A DNA stretch of 57,092 nucleotides from Acidobacteriaceae bacterium (GTDB taxonomy: Bacteria > Acidobacteriota > Terriglobia > Terriglobales > Acidobacteriaceae): the NCBI GenBank assembly GCA_903642225.1, contig CAHJWI010000028.1, positions 1-57,092 of the forward strand, in the 5' to 3' direction. Under the pieces are notes generated by a model. It did no database searches, had not been told where the DNA came from, and was given only the letters and a program-made list of their open reading frames with translations. Positions 17,068 through 26,051 of the stretch are shown one piece after another. Each line of letters opens with the position of its first letter. The first letter of the stretch is position 1. Made by a program: the position numbers and the translations under genes.

Positions 17068-18153
17068 TTAGCCAAGCGGCTTAACGGGCGCGCCGTCCTG
17101 CAGCAATTGCAGACCACTCAGGATGACCTTGTCGCCGGGTGCGAGACCGCCCGTGACGGGATAGTTATTGCCCACCGGCTGACCAAGTTGCACGGCTTTT
17201 TGTTTGGCGATGTACCCTGCGCCGGCAGGCTGGGCGATGTAGACGAACGGCAGGCCACCGATGCGTGTGACGGCGAGAATAGGAACCACGGGCTGCTGGT
17301 GTGTTGCCCAGGTAATGCGCGCATTAAGCACCTGGCCATTGCGCAGGTTGCTGCCTGCAGGCGCGGGAGCCTTGGCAAGAATGCCCTGCAGGCCATTGTC
17401 TACCTGCGGCGATACGAAGTACAGGGCGGTTGTTGCGACTTCCTTGCCGTTTTCGTCGAGGAGGGCAACGGAAAGACCGTTGCGTGCGTCGGCGGCGCGG
17501 TCGGTGGGCAGGTAGATGTAGGCTTCAAGATCCTTCAGTTCGTCTACCGTGGTGAGCAAGGTGGTTGCTGAGACATAGTCCCCAAGGTGGACCGGGATGT
17601 CGCCCACTACGCCCGCAAACGGCGCACGGATCTCGTAATATCGCAACTGCTGCCGTTGGGTGGAGGTTTGTGCCTGCGATGCGGCATAGGCACCCTGGGA
17701 GGTGCCCATGGACTGCACTGCCAGGTCGTAGGCCTGCTTTGAGATGACGCCTGCCTCAAAGAGCTGTTTTTGCCGCTGCAGATCGCCCTGGTTGTACTGA
17801 AAGGAGGCACGCGTCTGGATTTCGGCAGCCTGCTGCGCCTGGACAGCGGCTGTTTGCACCTCTGGATTCACCTGCATGAGAAGCTGCCCGGCCGCGACCT
17901 GCTGACCGCTGTGCACCACAATCTTCGTCAGGTTGCCGCTGACCTGCGGCGAGATCGTGCTGGAGCGGCGGCTCTTGATCGTTGCAACGAAGGTATCCGT
18001 TTCCGGCACGGAGGTGGGTGTCACGGATGAAACCTGCACCGGCATCGCCTGCATGGCTGGTGCGGGTGGCGCTTTTTTTGCGCAGCCTGCAAGCAAGACC
18101 GTAGCCGTTAAAACCGAAACGGAAAAGCGCAAGGTAGATGTAGTTGCAAACAA
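17068..18153 (-). CDS. RND efflux periplasmic adaptor lipoprotein (AcrA/MexA-like)
   Basis: A 361-residue membrane-fusion protein. With a TTG start at 18153 it has a clean lipoprotein signal: basic/hydrophobic stretch, lipobox LLAG-C24. Then follow the beta-barrel and lipoyl half-motifs (SGNLTKIVVHSGQQVAAGQLL and the later IRAPFAGVVGDIPVHLGDYV), an alpha-hairpin rich in Gln/Ala (about 90-165) and a membrane-proximal domain. TTG is chosen because CAGGAG lies six bases upstream and it gives a correct lipobox. The frame stays open for 168 codons upstream, but that part has no signal-like or family sequence. It is first gene of the operon with the pump. Confidence 0.92.
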   Translation of the reverse strand: MFATTSTLRFSVSVLTATVLLAGCAKKAPPAPAMQAMPVQVSSVTPTSVPETDTFVATIKSRRSSTISPQVSGNLTKIVVHSGQQVAAGQLLMQVNPEVQTAAVQAQQAAEIQTRASFQYNQGDLQRQKQLFEAGVISKQAYDLAVQSMGTSQGAYAASQAQTSTQRQQLRYYEIRAPFAGVVGDIPVHLGDYVSATTLLTTVDELKDLEAYIYLPTDRAADARNGLSVALLDENGKEVATTALYFVSPQVDNGLQGILAKAPAPAGSNLRNGQVLNARITWATHQQPVVPILAVTRIGGLPFVYIAQPAGAGYIAKQKAVQLGQPVGNNYPVTGGLAPGDKVILSGLQLLQDGAPVKPLG

Positions 18154-18349
18154 AGGGGACTCCTGGAGTTGGGTCGATACGCCGCCAGAGCGTACTGGTA
18201 TTTGCTGGATCACGAGTTGGATGCTGGGCTGCTCGGCGGGATGCAGAAATGGTTGAGAGGGGAACGCGGGTTGCACGGCCAGCAGGATCGTGGAACGATG
18301 GTGCGGCACACTGCGTTGAGGCGTAGACATGTGACTGCGTGGAGATTTT

Positions 18350-18928
18350 ATGTTCATTTTTAGCCGAGTTCCTGGACGATGGCATGGCGGAGCCAGGCTG
18401 TCCGCGGTTGCCGTTGCCGTGCTGTTTTTGCTTGTGGCTACTGCCGGCCGAGTGCGTGCACAGATGGCCTCAACGCCGTCGCCGCCAACCTCGGGTCCTG
18501 GGTTGCTGCTGGGCGAGCGGATTGAGCAGCTGCTGCCACCGAGCGTGTACTTCAAGGGCCAGAGTGCCCCGTTGCAGCTACGTAACGCGGCCGGCTTTCG
18601 CAGCCCGTCCGGCGCTATTGCATGGATGGCGTTGGTCGACACATCAGGGTACTCCACGGGTGTTCGGGAGCGATATCAGTTTTACCTGGTCACAGAAGCT
18701 CCGCTGCAGTTTGGCGGGGCGGTTCTGCCGGCGGGAGCCTATGGAGCGGGCTATCTTGCGGATGGCACAGCAGTGATTTTGGATCTTGGCGCACGAGAGA
18801 TTGCGCGTACTCCGTTGGTGACTGATGCCTCGATGCGGCGCCCGCGCCCGCTGCAGCTGCAGGGTGATGGCCCTGCATACCGGCTTTACCTGGGAAAGCA
18901 GTACGTTTCAGTGTCGTTCAAGCCATGA
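18350..18928 (+). CDS. Secreted protein of unknown function
   Basis: A 192-residue exported protein. An Arg-containing signal peptide (about 1-38: hydrophobic core LSAVAVAVLFLLVATA, cleavage near VRA-Q) is followed by a Pro/Ser-rich spacer and a predicted all-beta domain (about 60-192). Visible blocks are PPSVYFKGQSAPLQLRNAAGF, QFYLVTEAPLQFGG and YRLYLGKQYVSVSFKP. No family was recognised. It is divergent from the RND adaptor gene across about 196 bases, which probably hold promoters for both. The TPR gene starts 31 bases downstream, so the two are likely co-transcribed with the second CRTAC1 module. Confidence 0.62.
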   Translation: MFIFSRVPGRWHGGARLSAVAVAVLFLLVATAGRVRAQMASTPSPPTSGPGLLLGERIEQLLPPSVYFKGQSAPLQLRNAAGFRSPSGAIAWMALVDTSGYSTGVRERYQFYLVTEAPLQFGGAVLPAGAYGAGYLADGTAVILDLGAREIARTPLVTDASMRRPRPLQLQGDGPAYRLYLGKQYVSVSFKP

Positions 18929-18959
18929 AGGGGAGGCGGCGGCAGCTAGAATCAGAGTT

Positions 18960-20777
18960 GTGGGCGATCGCTTTTGCCGTTCTCGGGCAGTTAGTGGAGT
19001 GCGGCTTCTCAGTTGCATCCTTTGTGCGTGCGTGTGTACGGCCGGGGCGCAACAGGGGGCCGTCCGGCAGCAAGCTGAGGCTGCATTTCGGGCAGGCCTG
19101 AAGGCCGTGCAGGCAGGCAGGCTTGCTGAGGCGAAATCGCAGTTCACGCGTGTGGTTCAACTCGCTCCTGCAGTCTCTGCCGGCCACAGTGCGTTGGGCG
19201 CGGTGCTGGTGCAGCAGGGCGACAATACTGCGGCAGTTGATGAACTGGAGACAGCGCTGCGGCTGGATGGTACGGATGCTTCCGCCAAGTTGAACCTTGG
19301 CCTTGCGGCGGCCGCTTTGGTGCAAGACCTGGCCCCGCTGCCAGACAGCAAGATCGCCAAATTGTCGCGGGAGGGGATCGCCGCACTGCACAGTTGGCGC
19401 GAGCAGCGCGGTGTAGCTTACCCGGCGGATGCTGCCGTTGCCCTGGCCGAACTGGAGCTCCGTGCCGGAGATCCGGCTGCAGCCATGCAGGCATTGGCGG
19501 ATGCACTTGCCGCAGCGCCCACGAACGCTATTCTGTTGGACTCAGCCGGCGTGTTGCTGGCCAGGGAAAAGCGTTTCAACGAAGCACAGGAACGTTTTCG
19601 GGCCGCTCTTGCCGCTCTGCCGCCGGGGGCAGTGACGCGAAGTTCGGTACAGGTGCATTTGGGGTCGGCGATGCTTGCCGGCGGCGACCCCGCGGGGGCT
19701 GTTGTGGAACTGGAACAGGCGGTGAGGGAGCGGCCGCATGACACAGCGGCGCGTGTGCAGCTTGGGACGGCACAGTTCAGCGCCGGCGAGGATGCGGCGG
19801 CGGTAGCAAGCCTTCGCATGGCAGTGCAGCAGGCTCCCAACGATGCTGCGGCGATATACCAACTGGGCCTGACGCTGCAGAGCCAGGGCCATGTGGATGA
19901 GGCTCTGTCTCTCTTTGAGCGGGTGCGGAAGCAGAGGCCGGATGACCCAGAGCTTCTAACAAACAGCGGGCTCGCATTGGTGGAGCTTGGCCGTGCGAAA
20001 GAGGCCGTTCCGCTGTATGAACGTGCTACGAAACTGGAACCGGGCGATGCCACTCTCTGCCAGGATTTGGGGGTTGCATACCTGCAGCAAAGCGATCTTG
20101 ACCACGCCATTGCGGAGTTTCGCAAGGGGTTGGAACTGGAGCCGGACAGCGCGCAGATTGCCTACGATCTGGGTCTTGCGCTGAAGCTGAAAGACAATCT
20201 ACCAGAGGCTATCGTCGCGTTCGAGAAGGCCAAGACGCTGGATCCGAAGCTGGCCGATGCGCCATACACGCTAGGGGTGCTGTATATGCAGCAGGGGCAG
20301 TTTGCCGAAGCGGTGACGAGCCTGCGGCAGGCGCTTGCGCTGCAGCCGGACAACGCGGATGCATGGTCGATGCTGGGTAGCGTGTTAAAGCAGAGTGCAA
20401 GGCCGCAGGAGGCTGCGGACGCTCTGCGCAAAGCGATCGCGCTCGATCCGGGCCAACCGGGCAATCATGTGAATCTGGCTTCGGTGCTTGTGGAACTCGG
20501 GGACAGAGACGAGGCTGTTCGCGAGCGCAAGACGGCTGCTGAGTTGAGCCGCGCAGCCACAAGCAAGCAGAAGGAGCGGTTTGCGCTGGACAGCGGCACA
20601 CTGCTGCGGCAGCGTGGGCAGTTTGCGGAGGCTGCAGTGCAGTTTCGTGCAGCTATTGCCGCGGATCCGAAGGACCCGGCGGCGCATGTTGCACTGGCCG
20701 ACACGCTGGCGCAGGCCGGTGCGACAGCTGAAGCGGAAGCGGAACGCGCAAGGGCCCGGGCGCTTGTGGCCAAGTAG
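18960..20777 (+). CDS. Exported TPR-repeat protein
   Basis: A 605-residue protein that is almost entirely TPR repeats, roughly fourteen, after a short N-terminal export signal (VRLLSCILCACVCTAGAQQ). Repeats follow the 34-residue W-x-L-G-x-x-Y-x-A-x-x-x-P pattern, for example AVPLYERATKLEPGDATLCQDLG, AIAEFRKGLELEPDSAQIAYDLG and AVTSLRQALALQPDNADAWSMLG. It is expected to be a periplasmic scaffold for protein-protein contacts. No ATG suits the start; GTG 18960 or GTG 18999 keep the signal sequence intact. The second CRTAC1-like gene follows after about 90 bases. Confidence 0.8.
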   Translation: MGDRFCRSRAVSGVRLLSCILCACVCTAGAQQGAVRQQAEAAFRAGLKAVQAGRLAEAKSQFTRVVQLAPAVSAGHSALGAVLVQQGDNTAAVDELETALRLDGTDASAKLNLGLAAAALVQDLAPLPDSKIAKLSREGIAALHSWREQRGVAYPADAAVALAELELRAGDPAAAMQALADALAAAPTNAILLDSAGVLLAREKRFNEAQERFRAALAALPPGAVTRSSVQVHLGSAMLAGGDPAGAVVELEQAVRERPHDTAARVQLGTAQFSAGEDAAAVASLRMAVQQAPNDAAAIYQLGLTLQSQGHVDEALSLFERVRKQRPDDPELLTNSGLALVELGRAKEAVPLYERATKLEPGDATLCQDLGVAYLQQSDLDHAIAEFRKGLELEPDSAQIAYDLGLALKLKDNLPEAIVAFEKAKTLDPKLADAPYTLGVLYMQQGQFAEAVTSLRQALALQPDNADAWSMLGSVLKQSARPQEAADALRKAIALDPGQPGNHVNLASVLVELGDRDEAVRERKTAAELSRAATSKQKERFALDSGTLLRQRGQFAEAAVQFRAAIAADPKDPAAHVALADTLAQAGATAEAEAERARARALVAK

Positions 20778-20797
20778 AGGCTCCTTCGTTTGGACGA

Positions 20798-20827
20798 TTG
20801 CCGTTGCCGCGCATGACTTCTTATACT
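20798..20827 (+). promoter_or_regulatory. Possible sigma-70 promoter for the second CRTAC1 gene
   Basis: TTGCCG at 20798-20803 and TATACT at 20822-20827 are separated by 18 bases, giving a good -10 and a fair -35. The likely transcript start is about 35-40 bases before the chosen ATG. It suggests the CRTAC1 gene can be expressed without the TPR gene. Sequence match only. Confidence 0.35.
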
Positions 20828-20870
20828 TGGGCTGCTAACCGCCATACGCGGTGTTGCGATGGAGATGTAC

Positions 20871-22712
20871 ATGCCGCAGACGCGCCGCGGGTTTTTAAAG
20901 TCACTGAGCCGTACAGCGCTGGTGCTTTCGCTGGAGGACGTGCTTTCGTTGGCCGCACCCGCGCAGATGGGACCGCAGGCCGCGTCGCCCAACTCTCGGC
21001 AGACGTTTGACGTTCAACCGCGGTCCGCGAAACTGCTGCCTTCGCCGGTGCTTGGGACGCCGCTTGGCTACAGCTTTATAGATGTGGCGAAGAGTAGCGG
21101 TCTGAACGCGAAGACCATTTACGGCGGGGAACACAGGAACAAGTACCTGCTGGAGACCACGGGGTGTGGCGTGGCGTTTTATGACTTCGATCATGATGAT
21201 TGGGTCGACTTGTTTCTGGTGAATGGGACGCGTCTTGAGGGCTTCGCCGCCGGCCAGGAACCCATCTCACGCCTATTCAAGAACAACCGCGACGGCACGT
21301 TTACAGACATTACCGTGAAGAGCGGGATGACACGTTCCGGCTGGGGGCAGGGTTGTTGCGTGGGAGATTACGACAACGACGGGCTGGATGATTTATTTGT
21401 GAGCTACTACGGCCAGAATGCCCTGTACAAGAATCATGGGAACGGCACGTTTACCGATGTAACGGCGAAGGCGGGGCTTTTGCAGAAGACCACGCGATGG
21501 AACACGGGCTGCGCCTTTATCGACTACGACCGGGACGGCCAGCTGGACCTGTTTGTTGCCAACTACATCGACTTCGATCTGAAGACGGCGCCACTGCCTG
21601 AGGCAGCAGGATGCGCCTACAAGGGTGTCCAGGTGGCATGTGGGCCGCCTGGGCTGAACGGCGGAAAGAACCTGCTTTATCGCAACAATGGCAACGGCAC
21701 GTTTACTGATGTGAGTGAGAAGGCAGGGATGACCGACACGATTGGCACGTATGCCCTGTCGGTGACGGTTGCGGACCTGGACAACGATGGCTGGCCGGAC
21801 ATCTACGTGGCGAATGACTCCACTGCTGCGACATTTTATCGCAACCAGAAGAATGGGACGTTCAAGGACGAGGCGATCGAGAGCGGCATTGCGTACTCCC
21901 CGGATGGGAAGCCGCAGGCAGGCATGGGTGTGAGCGTTGGCGACTACAACCGGGACGGCCTGCTGGACATTGTGAAGACGAACTTCGCCGGGGATACGGA
22001 TTCGCTTTACCAGAACCTGGGCGATGGCAACTTTGAAGACCATACGTACCTGAGCGGGCTGGGTGTGAATACTCGCTTTCTTGGTTGGGGCGTGGGCTTT
22101 TTCGATCCAGATAATGATGGATGGCCAGATCTGTTCATGTCGAACGGGCACGTGTATCCGGAGGTCGACGGCACACAGATCGACTCCCCGTATGCCGAGC
22201 ACAAATATCTGTACCGCAACCTGCGCGATGGGCAGTTTGAAGAGGTGACATCGCGTGCGGGGAACGGGATTACCGCCAGTGTTCCGGCGCGGGGATGTGC
22301 CTTTGGCGATTACGACAACGACGGCGACATGGACGTGGTGGTGAACTGCGTGAATGCGTTGCCGCAGTTGTTGCGCTGCGATCGGACCAACACGAATACT
22401 TTTTTGAAGATTCGGCTGATCGGCACGAAGAGCAACCGAAGTGGCATTGGCGCGCGGCTGATTGTGACAGCACTGACGGACCCTGGCACCAAGCAGCCGC
22501 TGCGGCAGATCGACGAGGTTCGCAGTGGCGGCAGCTACTTTTCGCAGAACGATCCTCGCGTCCATTTTGGTCTTGGGTCGGCAACCACGGCGGACCTGGC
22601 GATTGAGTGGCCGTCCGGAGCGAAAGACAACATGAAGGGATTGCCGGTAAATAAGCTTTATGTGATTGAGGAGGGTGGCAAAGTCGTGCGCACCGTGGCT
22701 ATGGGGAAGTAA
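20871..22712 (+). CDS. FG-GAP/ASPIC-UnbV (CRTAC1-like) protein with Tat-type signal
   Basis: A 613-residue protein. The N-terminus MPQTRRGFLKSLSRTALVLSL has a twin-arginine motif (T-R-R-G-F-L-K), so export in folded form is likely. The body is VCBS/FG-GAP repeats with acidic loops (DYDNDGLDDLFVSYYG, DYDRDGQLDLFVANY, DLDNDGWPDIYVAND, DPDNDGWPDLFMSNG), alternating with LFKNNRDGTFTDI-type strands. The C-terminal ASPIC/UnbV domain (about 530-600) contains VHFGLGSATTADLAIEWPSG. ATG codons at 20859 and 20865 exist, but GGAG lies six bases before 20871. It is a paralogue of the product of 8636-10519, which uses a Sec-type signal. Confidence 0.87.
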   Translation: MPQTRRGFLKSLSRTALVLSLEDVLSLAAPAQMGPQAASPNSRQTFDVQPRSAKLLPSPVLGTPLGYSFIDVAKSSGLNAKTIYGGEHRNKYLLETTGCGVAFYDFDHDDWVDLFLVNGTRLEGFAAGQEPISRLFKNNRDGTFTDITVKSGMTRSGWGQGCCVGDYDNDGLDDLFVSYYGQNALYKNHGNGTFTDVTAKAGLLQKTTRWNTGCAFIDYDRDGQLDLFVANYIDFDLKTAPLPEAAGCAYKGVQVACGPPGLNGGKNLLYRNNGNGTFTDVSEKAGMTDTIGTYALSVTVADLDNDGWPDIYVANDSTAATFYRNQKNGTFKDEAIESGIAYSPDGKPQAGMGVSVGDYNRDGLLDIVKTNFAGDTDSLYQNLGDGNFEDHTYLSGLGVNTRFLGWGVGFFDPDNDGWPDLFMSNGHVYPEVDGTQIDSPYAEHKYLYRNLRDGQFEEVTSRAGNGITASVPARGCAFGDYDNDGDMDVVVNCVNALPQLLRCDRTNTNTFLKIRLIGTKSNRSGIGARLIVTALTDPGTKQPLRQIDEVRSGGSYFSQNDPRVHFGLGSATTADLAIEWPSGAKDNMKGLPVNKLYVIEEGGKVVRTVAMGK

Positions 22713-22756
22713 GCGGACCGGTGCAGATTGTTGACGTTCGTATACTTCGATCAAGC

Positions 22757-23917
22757 ATGCAGATGCAATCGGCTTCGCCTCTTCATCCACTTACCCGTCA
22801 GATTGTTGTAATTGATGGTTTGCGCCTTGCTGCGGCTCTGCTTGTAGTGGGCGAGCACCTCTTAGTGAGTGCGTGGCTACCGAGCCGGCATAGCGGTCTT
22901 CTGGTCACCACCGACTTCTATGCACTGAGGCCATATGCCTGCTATGGGTGGATAGGCGTTCAGATCTTCTTCGTGATTTCGGGATTTGTTATTGCGTACT
23001 CCGCGCAGGAAGTTACAGCGACGACATTCGCTCGCCATCGACTGCTCCGCATCTACCCAATGGCTTTGCTGTGCGGCACAATCATCCTTGTAGCGATGGA
23101 GGTGGGTATGGCCGGTCAGTGGCCCCAGTCCAGGCTGGTAAGCTCCTACCTGCGCGCCGTCCTGTTCCTGCCGGGGGAACTCGTCGACGACCCTTTCTGG
23201 ACACTTCCGGTAGAGATGGTTTTCTATCTGTGCGTGTACCTGATGATGACTTTTCGCAAGCTGCGCTATCTAACTGCGGTCATGGCTGTGTTCGGTAGTA
23301 TAAGTGCGTTGTACTGGATGGCTGCATCTCTGAACCCGTACTGGACGGGGACCTCGCACGATTTTGTGCTTCGCGTATTGAAGTTCTTTGCGCTCAGCAA
23401 CCGTACCCTGGTTCCGCACGCATGCTTCTTTGCTCTAGGTGTCCTTCTGTGGGATAGCCTACTGAAGCGGACGGACGCCAAGCGTCTGTCTGTGATCACA
23501 TTCCTGATAGTAGGAGGAGTCTCAGAAATTCGGTTCCGTGATTTGATCACCGCGCAGGACTTTGGCCTTTCGATGCCGTGGTGGAGACCCGTTGCGATTT
23601 GGTTGGTAGCCCTTGCCGTCATTACTGTGGGCACACTGTACAACGTACCCATCCAACGTACTTTGGGTAGGCGAGGAGTTACAGTTCTACGAAGCCTGGG
23701 TCTGTTGACTTACCCGTTGTATTTGTTGCACTACCGCATCTCCGTCCTTATCGCGATCAGACTTGCGGTGTGGACGGGCTTTCGCACTGCACTGATCTTT
23801 GCAACTACTTTGGTGACGATGTTGGCCTATTTCTTGGCAATCAAGATTGACCCGAAGATGCAGAGGATACTCAGACAGAGACTCGCTCCAGAACGTGCAC
23901 AAACTTCAAATGTCTAA
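22757..23917 (+). CDS. Acyltransferase family 3 membrane protein
   Basis: A 386-residue polytopic protein of the OafA/NodX/WecH acyltransferase-3 family. The first helix carries VIDGLRLAAALLVVGEHLL, the usual 'D-G-x-R-x-x-A-x-x-x-V-x-x-x-H' motif with the essential His, then YGWIGVQIFFVISGFVIAYSA and the RHRLLRIYPMAL loop. About ten hydrophobic helices follow. Such proteins move acyl groups, often acetyl, onto extracytoplasmic sugars. The acceptor is unknown. Starts at 22721 (GTG), 22757 (ATG) and 22763 (ATG) are possible; 22757 is used. Base composition is a little more A+T-rich than its neighbours. Confidence 0.85.
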   Translation: MQMQSASPLHPLTRQIVVIDGLRLAAALLVVGEHLLVSAWLPSRHSGLLVTTDFYALRPYACYGWIGVQIFFVISGFVIAYSAQEVTATTFARHRLLRIYPMALLCGTIILVAMEVGMAGQWPQSRLVSSYLRAVLFLPGELVDDPFWTLPVEMVFYLCVYLMMTFRKLRYLTAVMAVFGSISALYWMAASLNPYWTGTSHDFVLRVLKFFALSNRTLVPHACFFALGVLLWDSLLKRTDAKRLSVITFLIVGGVSEIRFRDLITAQDFGLSMPWWRPVAIWLVALAVITVGTLYNVPIQRTLGRRGVTVLRSLGLLTYPLYLLHYRISVLIAIRLAVWTGFRTALIFATTLVTMLAYFLAIKIDPKMQRILRQRLAPERAQTSNV

Positions 23918-24012
23918 GACGCCGTTTTCGAGATCATGTGACACACACTCAGGGCCGAGCTAAACGTGGTCGGGGGTTGAATCGAGAGATAGGACATTCA
24001 AATTGCGGGCTT

Positions 24013-24744
24013 CTAGAAGTGGCGCACTCCGCGAGATGTATCACCTGCTGCGTGTGCGAGTGCCTGGTCGATCGGTGTTGATTTGTCTGTGTTGCGTTCG
24101 ATGGAGCGTGCCACGATCTCTTTTGAGCCGAGCCCGATGGCCAGCGCAAGTGTAAGTACGATCCCTCCGAATAGAATGCCGAAGCCGAGTTCGACGATGG
24201 CTCGGCCAATCTGCAAGTGGTCGAGCATCATTGCACCGGTAAAGACGAAGACCAGCGACTTGACGCCGACAGAGAGCATGCGCGCGTACTGCAGTCGTGC
24301 GTTGGCAGCGCTGATAAGGACGCTGCGCGAGAGATAATTCGCCGTGAGCGTGCCCACGATGGCAATCAGAAATGCACCGATAGAGCGGCCCAGATATGGC
24401 AGAAACACCGGTGCCAGATGGCTGGACGACGTGGCCGAGTCGTATGCCGACACGCCGACCACCACCCCCAGCACAACCACGGACCAATACACGACCCGGC
24501 CTACCAGGAGCGTTGGGCTGTGAGATGGTGACCAGTCGGTGACGCCGGCTGCATTGACGCGGCCAGCGCGCTCATCGAAGCGGACGCGGTTCAGCAGGCG
24601 TCGCACCAGCCACGACAAGCCGGCTCCCAGCAGTGCAAACACCGCAATGGCCACGACCAGCGCAAGCACTGCCGGCAGAAAATGCGCGAGGTTGATCAGC
24701 ACTCGTTTGAAAGAACCGATCAAGGCCTCATCGATATCGGACAT
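24013..24744 (-). CDS. Membrane protein with conserved TM helix (MscS-like, truncated type)
   Basis: A 243-residue protein with four to five hydrophobic helices: LPAVLALVVAIAVFALLGAGL, VVYWSVVVLGVVVGVSA, GAFLIAIVGTLTANYL, SLVFVFTGAMML and GFGILFGGIVLTLALAIGLGSKEIVARSIE. The last resembles the pore helix region of small mechanosensitive-channel relatives ('conserved TM helix' family), but no following MscS beta domain is present, so gating function is uncertain. A strong AAAGGAG site lies six bases before the ATG at 24744. It sits between the acyltransferase and the trehalose operon and ends in a short hydrophilic tail. Confidence 0.75.
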   Translation of the reverse strand: MSDIDEALIGSFKRVLINLAHFLPAVLALVVAIAVFALLGAGLSWLVRRLLNRVRFDERAGRVNAAGVTDWSPSHSPTLLVGRVVYWSVVVLGVVVGVSAYDSATSSSHLAPVFLPYLGRSIGAFLIAIVGTLTANYLSRSVLISAANARLQYARMLSVGVKSLVFVFTGAMMLDHLQIGRAIVELGFGILFGGIVLTLALAIGLGSKEIVARSIERNTDKSTPIDQALAHAAGDTSRGVRHF

Positions 24745-24797
24745 GGGGGACTCCTTTGTGACTGGACAGAACTGTACCTGGGATAGAGCTCAGATTG

Positions 24798-26051
24798 TCA
24801 GGGATTGAAGCGATCCGGCCACCGCCAGCGCGACACGAGGTATGGCCGGTCTGCCTCAAAGGCGCGGACCAGCCGGTCGCCATCGCTTACCGCACCTTCG
24901 CGCAGCGCCAGCAGGTGTGACGCTACCCATGCGAGATAGAGCGGAGCCAAGGCGCCAAGCAGGTGTCCACGAGAGAGTGTGCGAAGCCGGTGCGCCAGCA
25001 CGAAGTCATACACGATGCGTACCCACACCGCATCAGTTATGGCAAAGTTCTCTTGCGATGCCTGCGACAGCCGCTTGAGGCTTACCAGTGTCTGCGGCGG
25101 CAGCACCAGCGACCAGATATCGTGCAGGTTGGTGTAGCCGATGCGGAAGCTGGAGATGAGGTCGTCGATTTCTTGATCTGCCACCAGTTCGATGGGTGCC
25201 GGTACCACGGACTGCTCTCCGTCCACTCGAAGTGTGTCCTTTGCCGGCCGAGTCCGTTGCCAAAACGTAGCCTTTGCTTCGATGTCTGTGAAAAGGGAGC
25301 CGGCCACCTCCCGTAGAATTTGCGACAGATCTCCGAATAAGGGGGGCAGGTCCCGCTGTGTGTTGCCCACTTCAGCAAGTTCGAAGCCGGCCACCGCTGC
25401 CTCGTTTACCGGCCACAATATATTGTTGGCCCGGCTGCCTGCCGGCACGCGCTGCGCGGCCAGCGCCATGCGCTCCGCCATCCTGGATGAGAAGCCTGTG
25501 TCCAGCGCCAGCGGAAAGCTGATGCGACCGGTAAAGAGCGCTCGTGTGAGCGGAGCGAGCATCGCCTGGTTTAACAGCCCCTGGTTGGAAGGCAGGATGT
25601 ATCTTGGAATCGCCAGGTCTGCCCCTCGTCCGGCCACTGCATGGATCATTCCAGAGAAAGTTTGCGGCGACAGGGTCTCCGCTTCTGCGCCCAGCAGAAT
25701 GCCAGCATCGCTGCCACGGGTGCGCATCCATTCGTGCATTTGCAACCACATGGCCGCTGTGTGCAGGCTTAACGAGCCTGCGTCCGGGTTGCTGTGATAG
25801 GGCTGCAGCGTGATGCCGTCCTGATCGATCGTTCCCATCTCGGCCTGCTCTGCGGGAAAGAGAACGGAGACCTTTCCGACGGGATTTGCCGCAGCAGCCA
25901 GCGCCTGGCGGATCATGCCGAGCAGAGGTTGTATTGCCTCCGGAGAGGTGCTGCTGTACGCGTTGCCGAGGCAGACCAGCAGCGAGGTCACTGCCACTGC
26001 CGGCCCGGTGGTCTGCTGCGCTGTTTCCATCGCCGTGTCTGAAACAGCCAT
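24798..26051 (-). CDS. Degenerate glucosylglycerate-synthase-like glycosyltransferase (no DxD)
   Basis: A 417-residue cytoplasmic protein. Residues about 110-195 and 205-410 follow the plan of the GT81-type glucosylglycerate synthases as I recall them: PLTRALFTGRISFPLALDTG then FSSRMAERM at 167-194, LPPLFGDLSQILREVAGSLF, and ITDAVWVRIVYDFVLAHRLR. However, the metal- and nucleotide-binding DxD site is replaced by G121-A122-E123, and the conserved Gly-Gly-Asp of the 'PIGGDFGFS' block reads PLALDTGFS. The protein may be a non-catalytic relative or use another mechanism. Its ATG overlaps the treS stop by one base (TAATG), so it is made together with TreS-maltokinase. Family assignment is moderate; loss of the DxD is clear if the alignment is right. 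Confidence 0.55.
   Translation of the reverse strand: MAVSDTAMETAQQTTGPAVAVTSLLVCLGNAYSSTSPEAIQPLLGMIRQALAAAANPVGKVSVLFPAEQAEMGTIDQDGITLQPYHSNPDAGSLSLHTAAMWLQMHEWMRTRGSDAGILLGAEAETLSPQTFSGMIHAVAGRGADLAIPRYILPSNQGLLNQAMLAPLTRALFTGRISFPLALDTGFSSRMAERMALAAQRVPAGSRANNILWPVNEAAVAGFELAEVGNTQRDLPPLFGDLSQILREVAGSLFTDIEAKATFWQRTRPAKDTLRVDGEQSVVPAPIELVADQEIDDLISSFRIGYTNLHDIWSLVLPPQTLVSLKRLSQASQENFAITDAVWVRIVYDFVLAHRLRTLSRGHLLGALAPLYLAWVASHLLALREGAVSDGDRLVRAFEADRPYLVSRWRWPDRFNP

Noticed and set aside
18154..18657. 168-codon N-terminal extension of the RND adaptor
   Set aside because: It overlaps the divergent gene's upstream region and the gene itself, lacks family sequence, and would destroy the lipobox.
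21393..22790. 465-codon minus-strand frame opposite the second CRTAC1-like gene
   Set aside because: Antisense shadow of the repeat-rich gene with no recognisable protein features.
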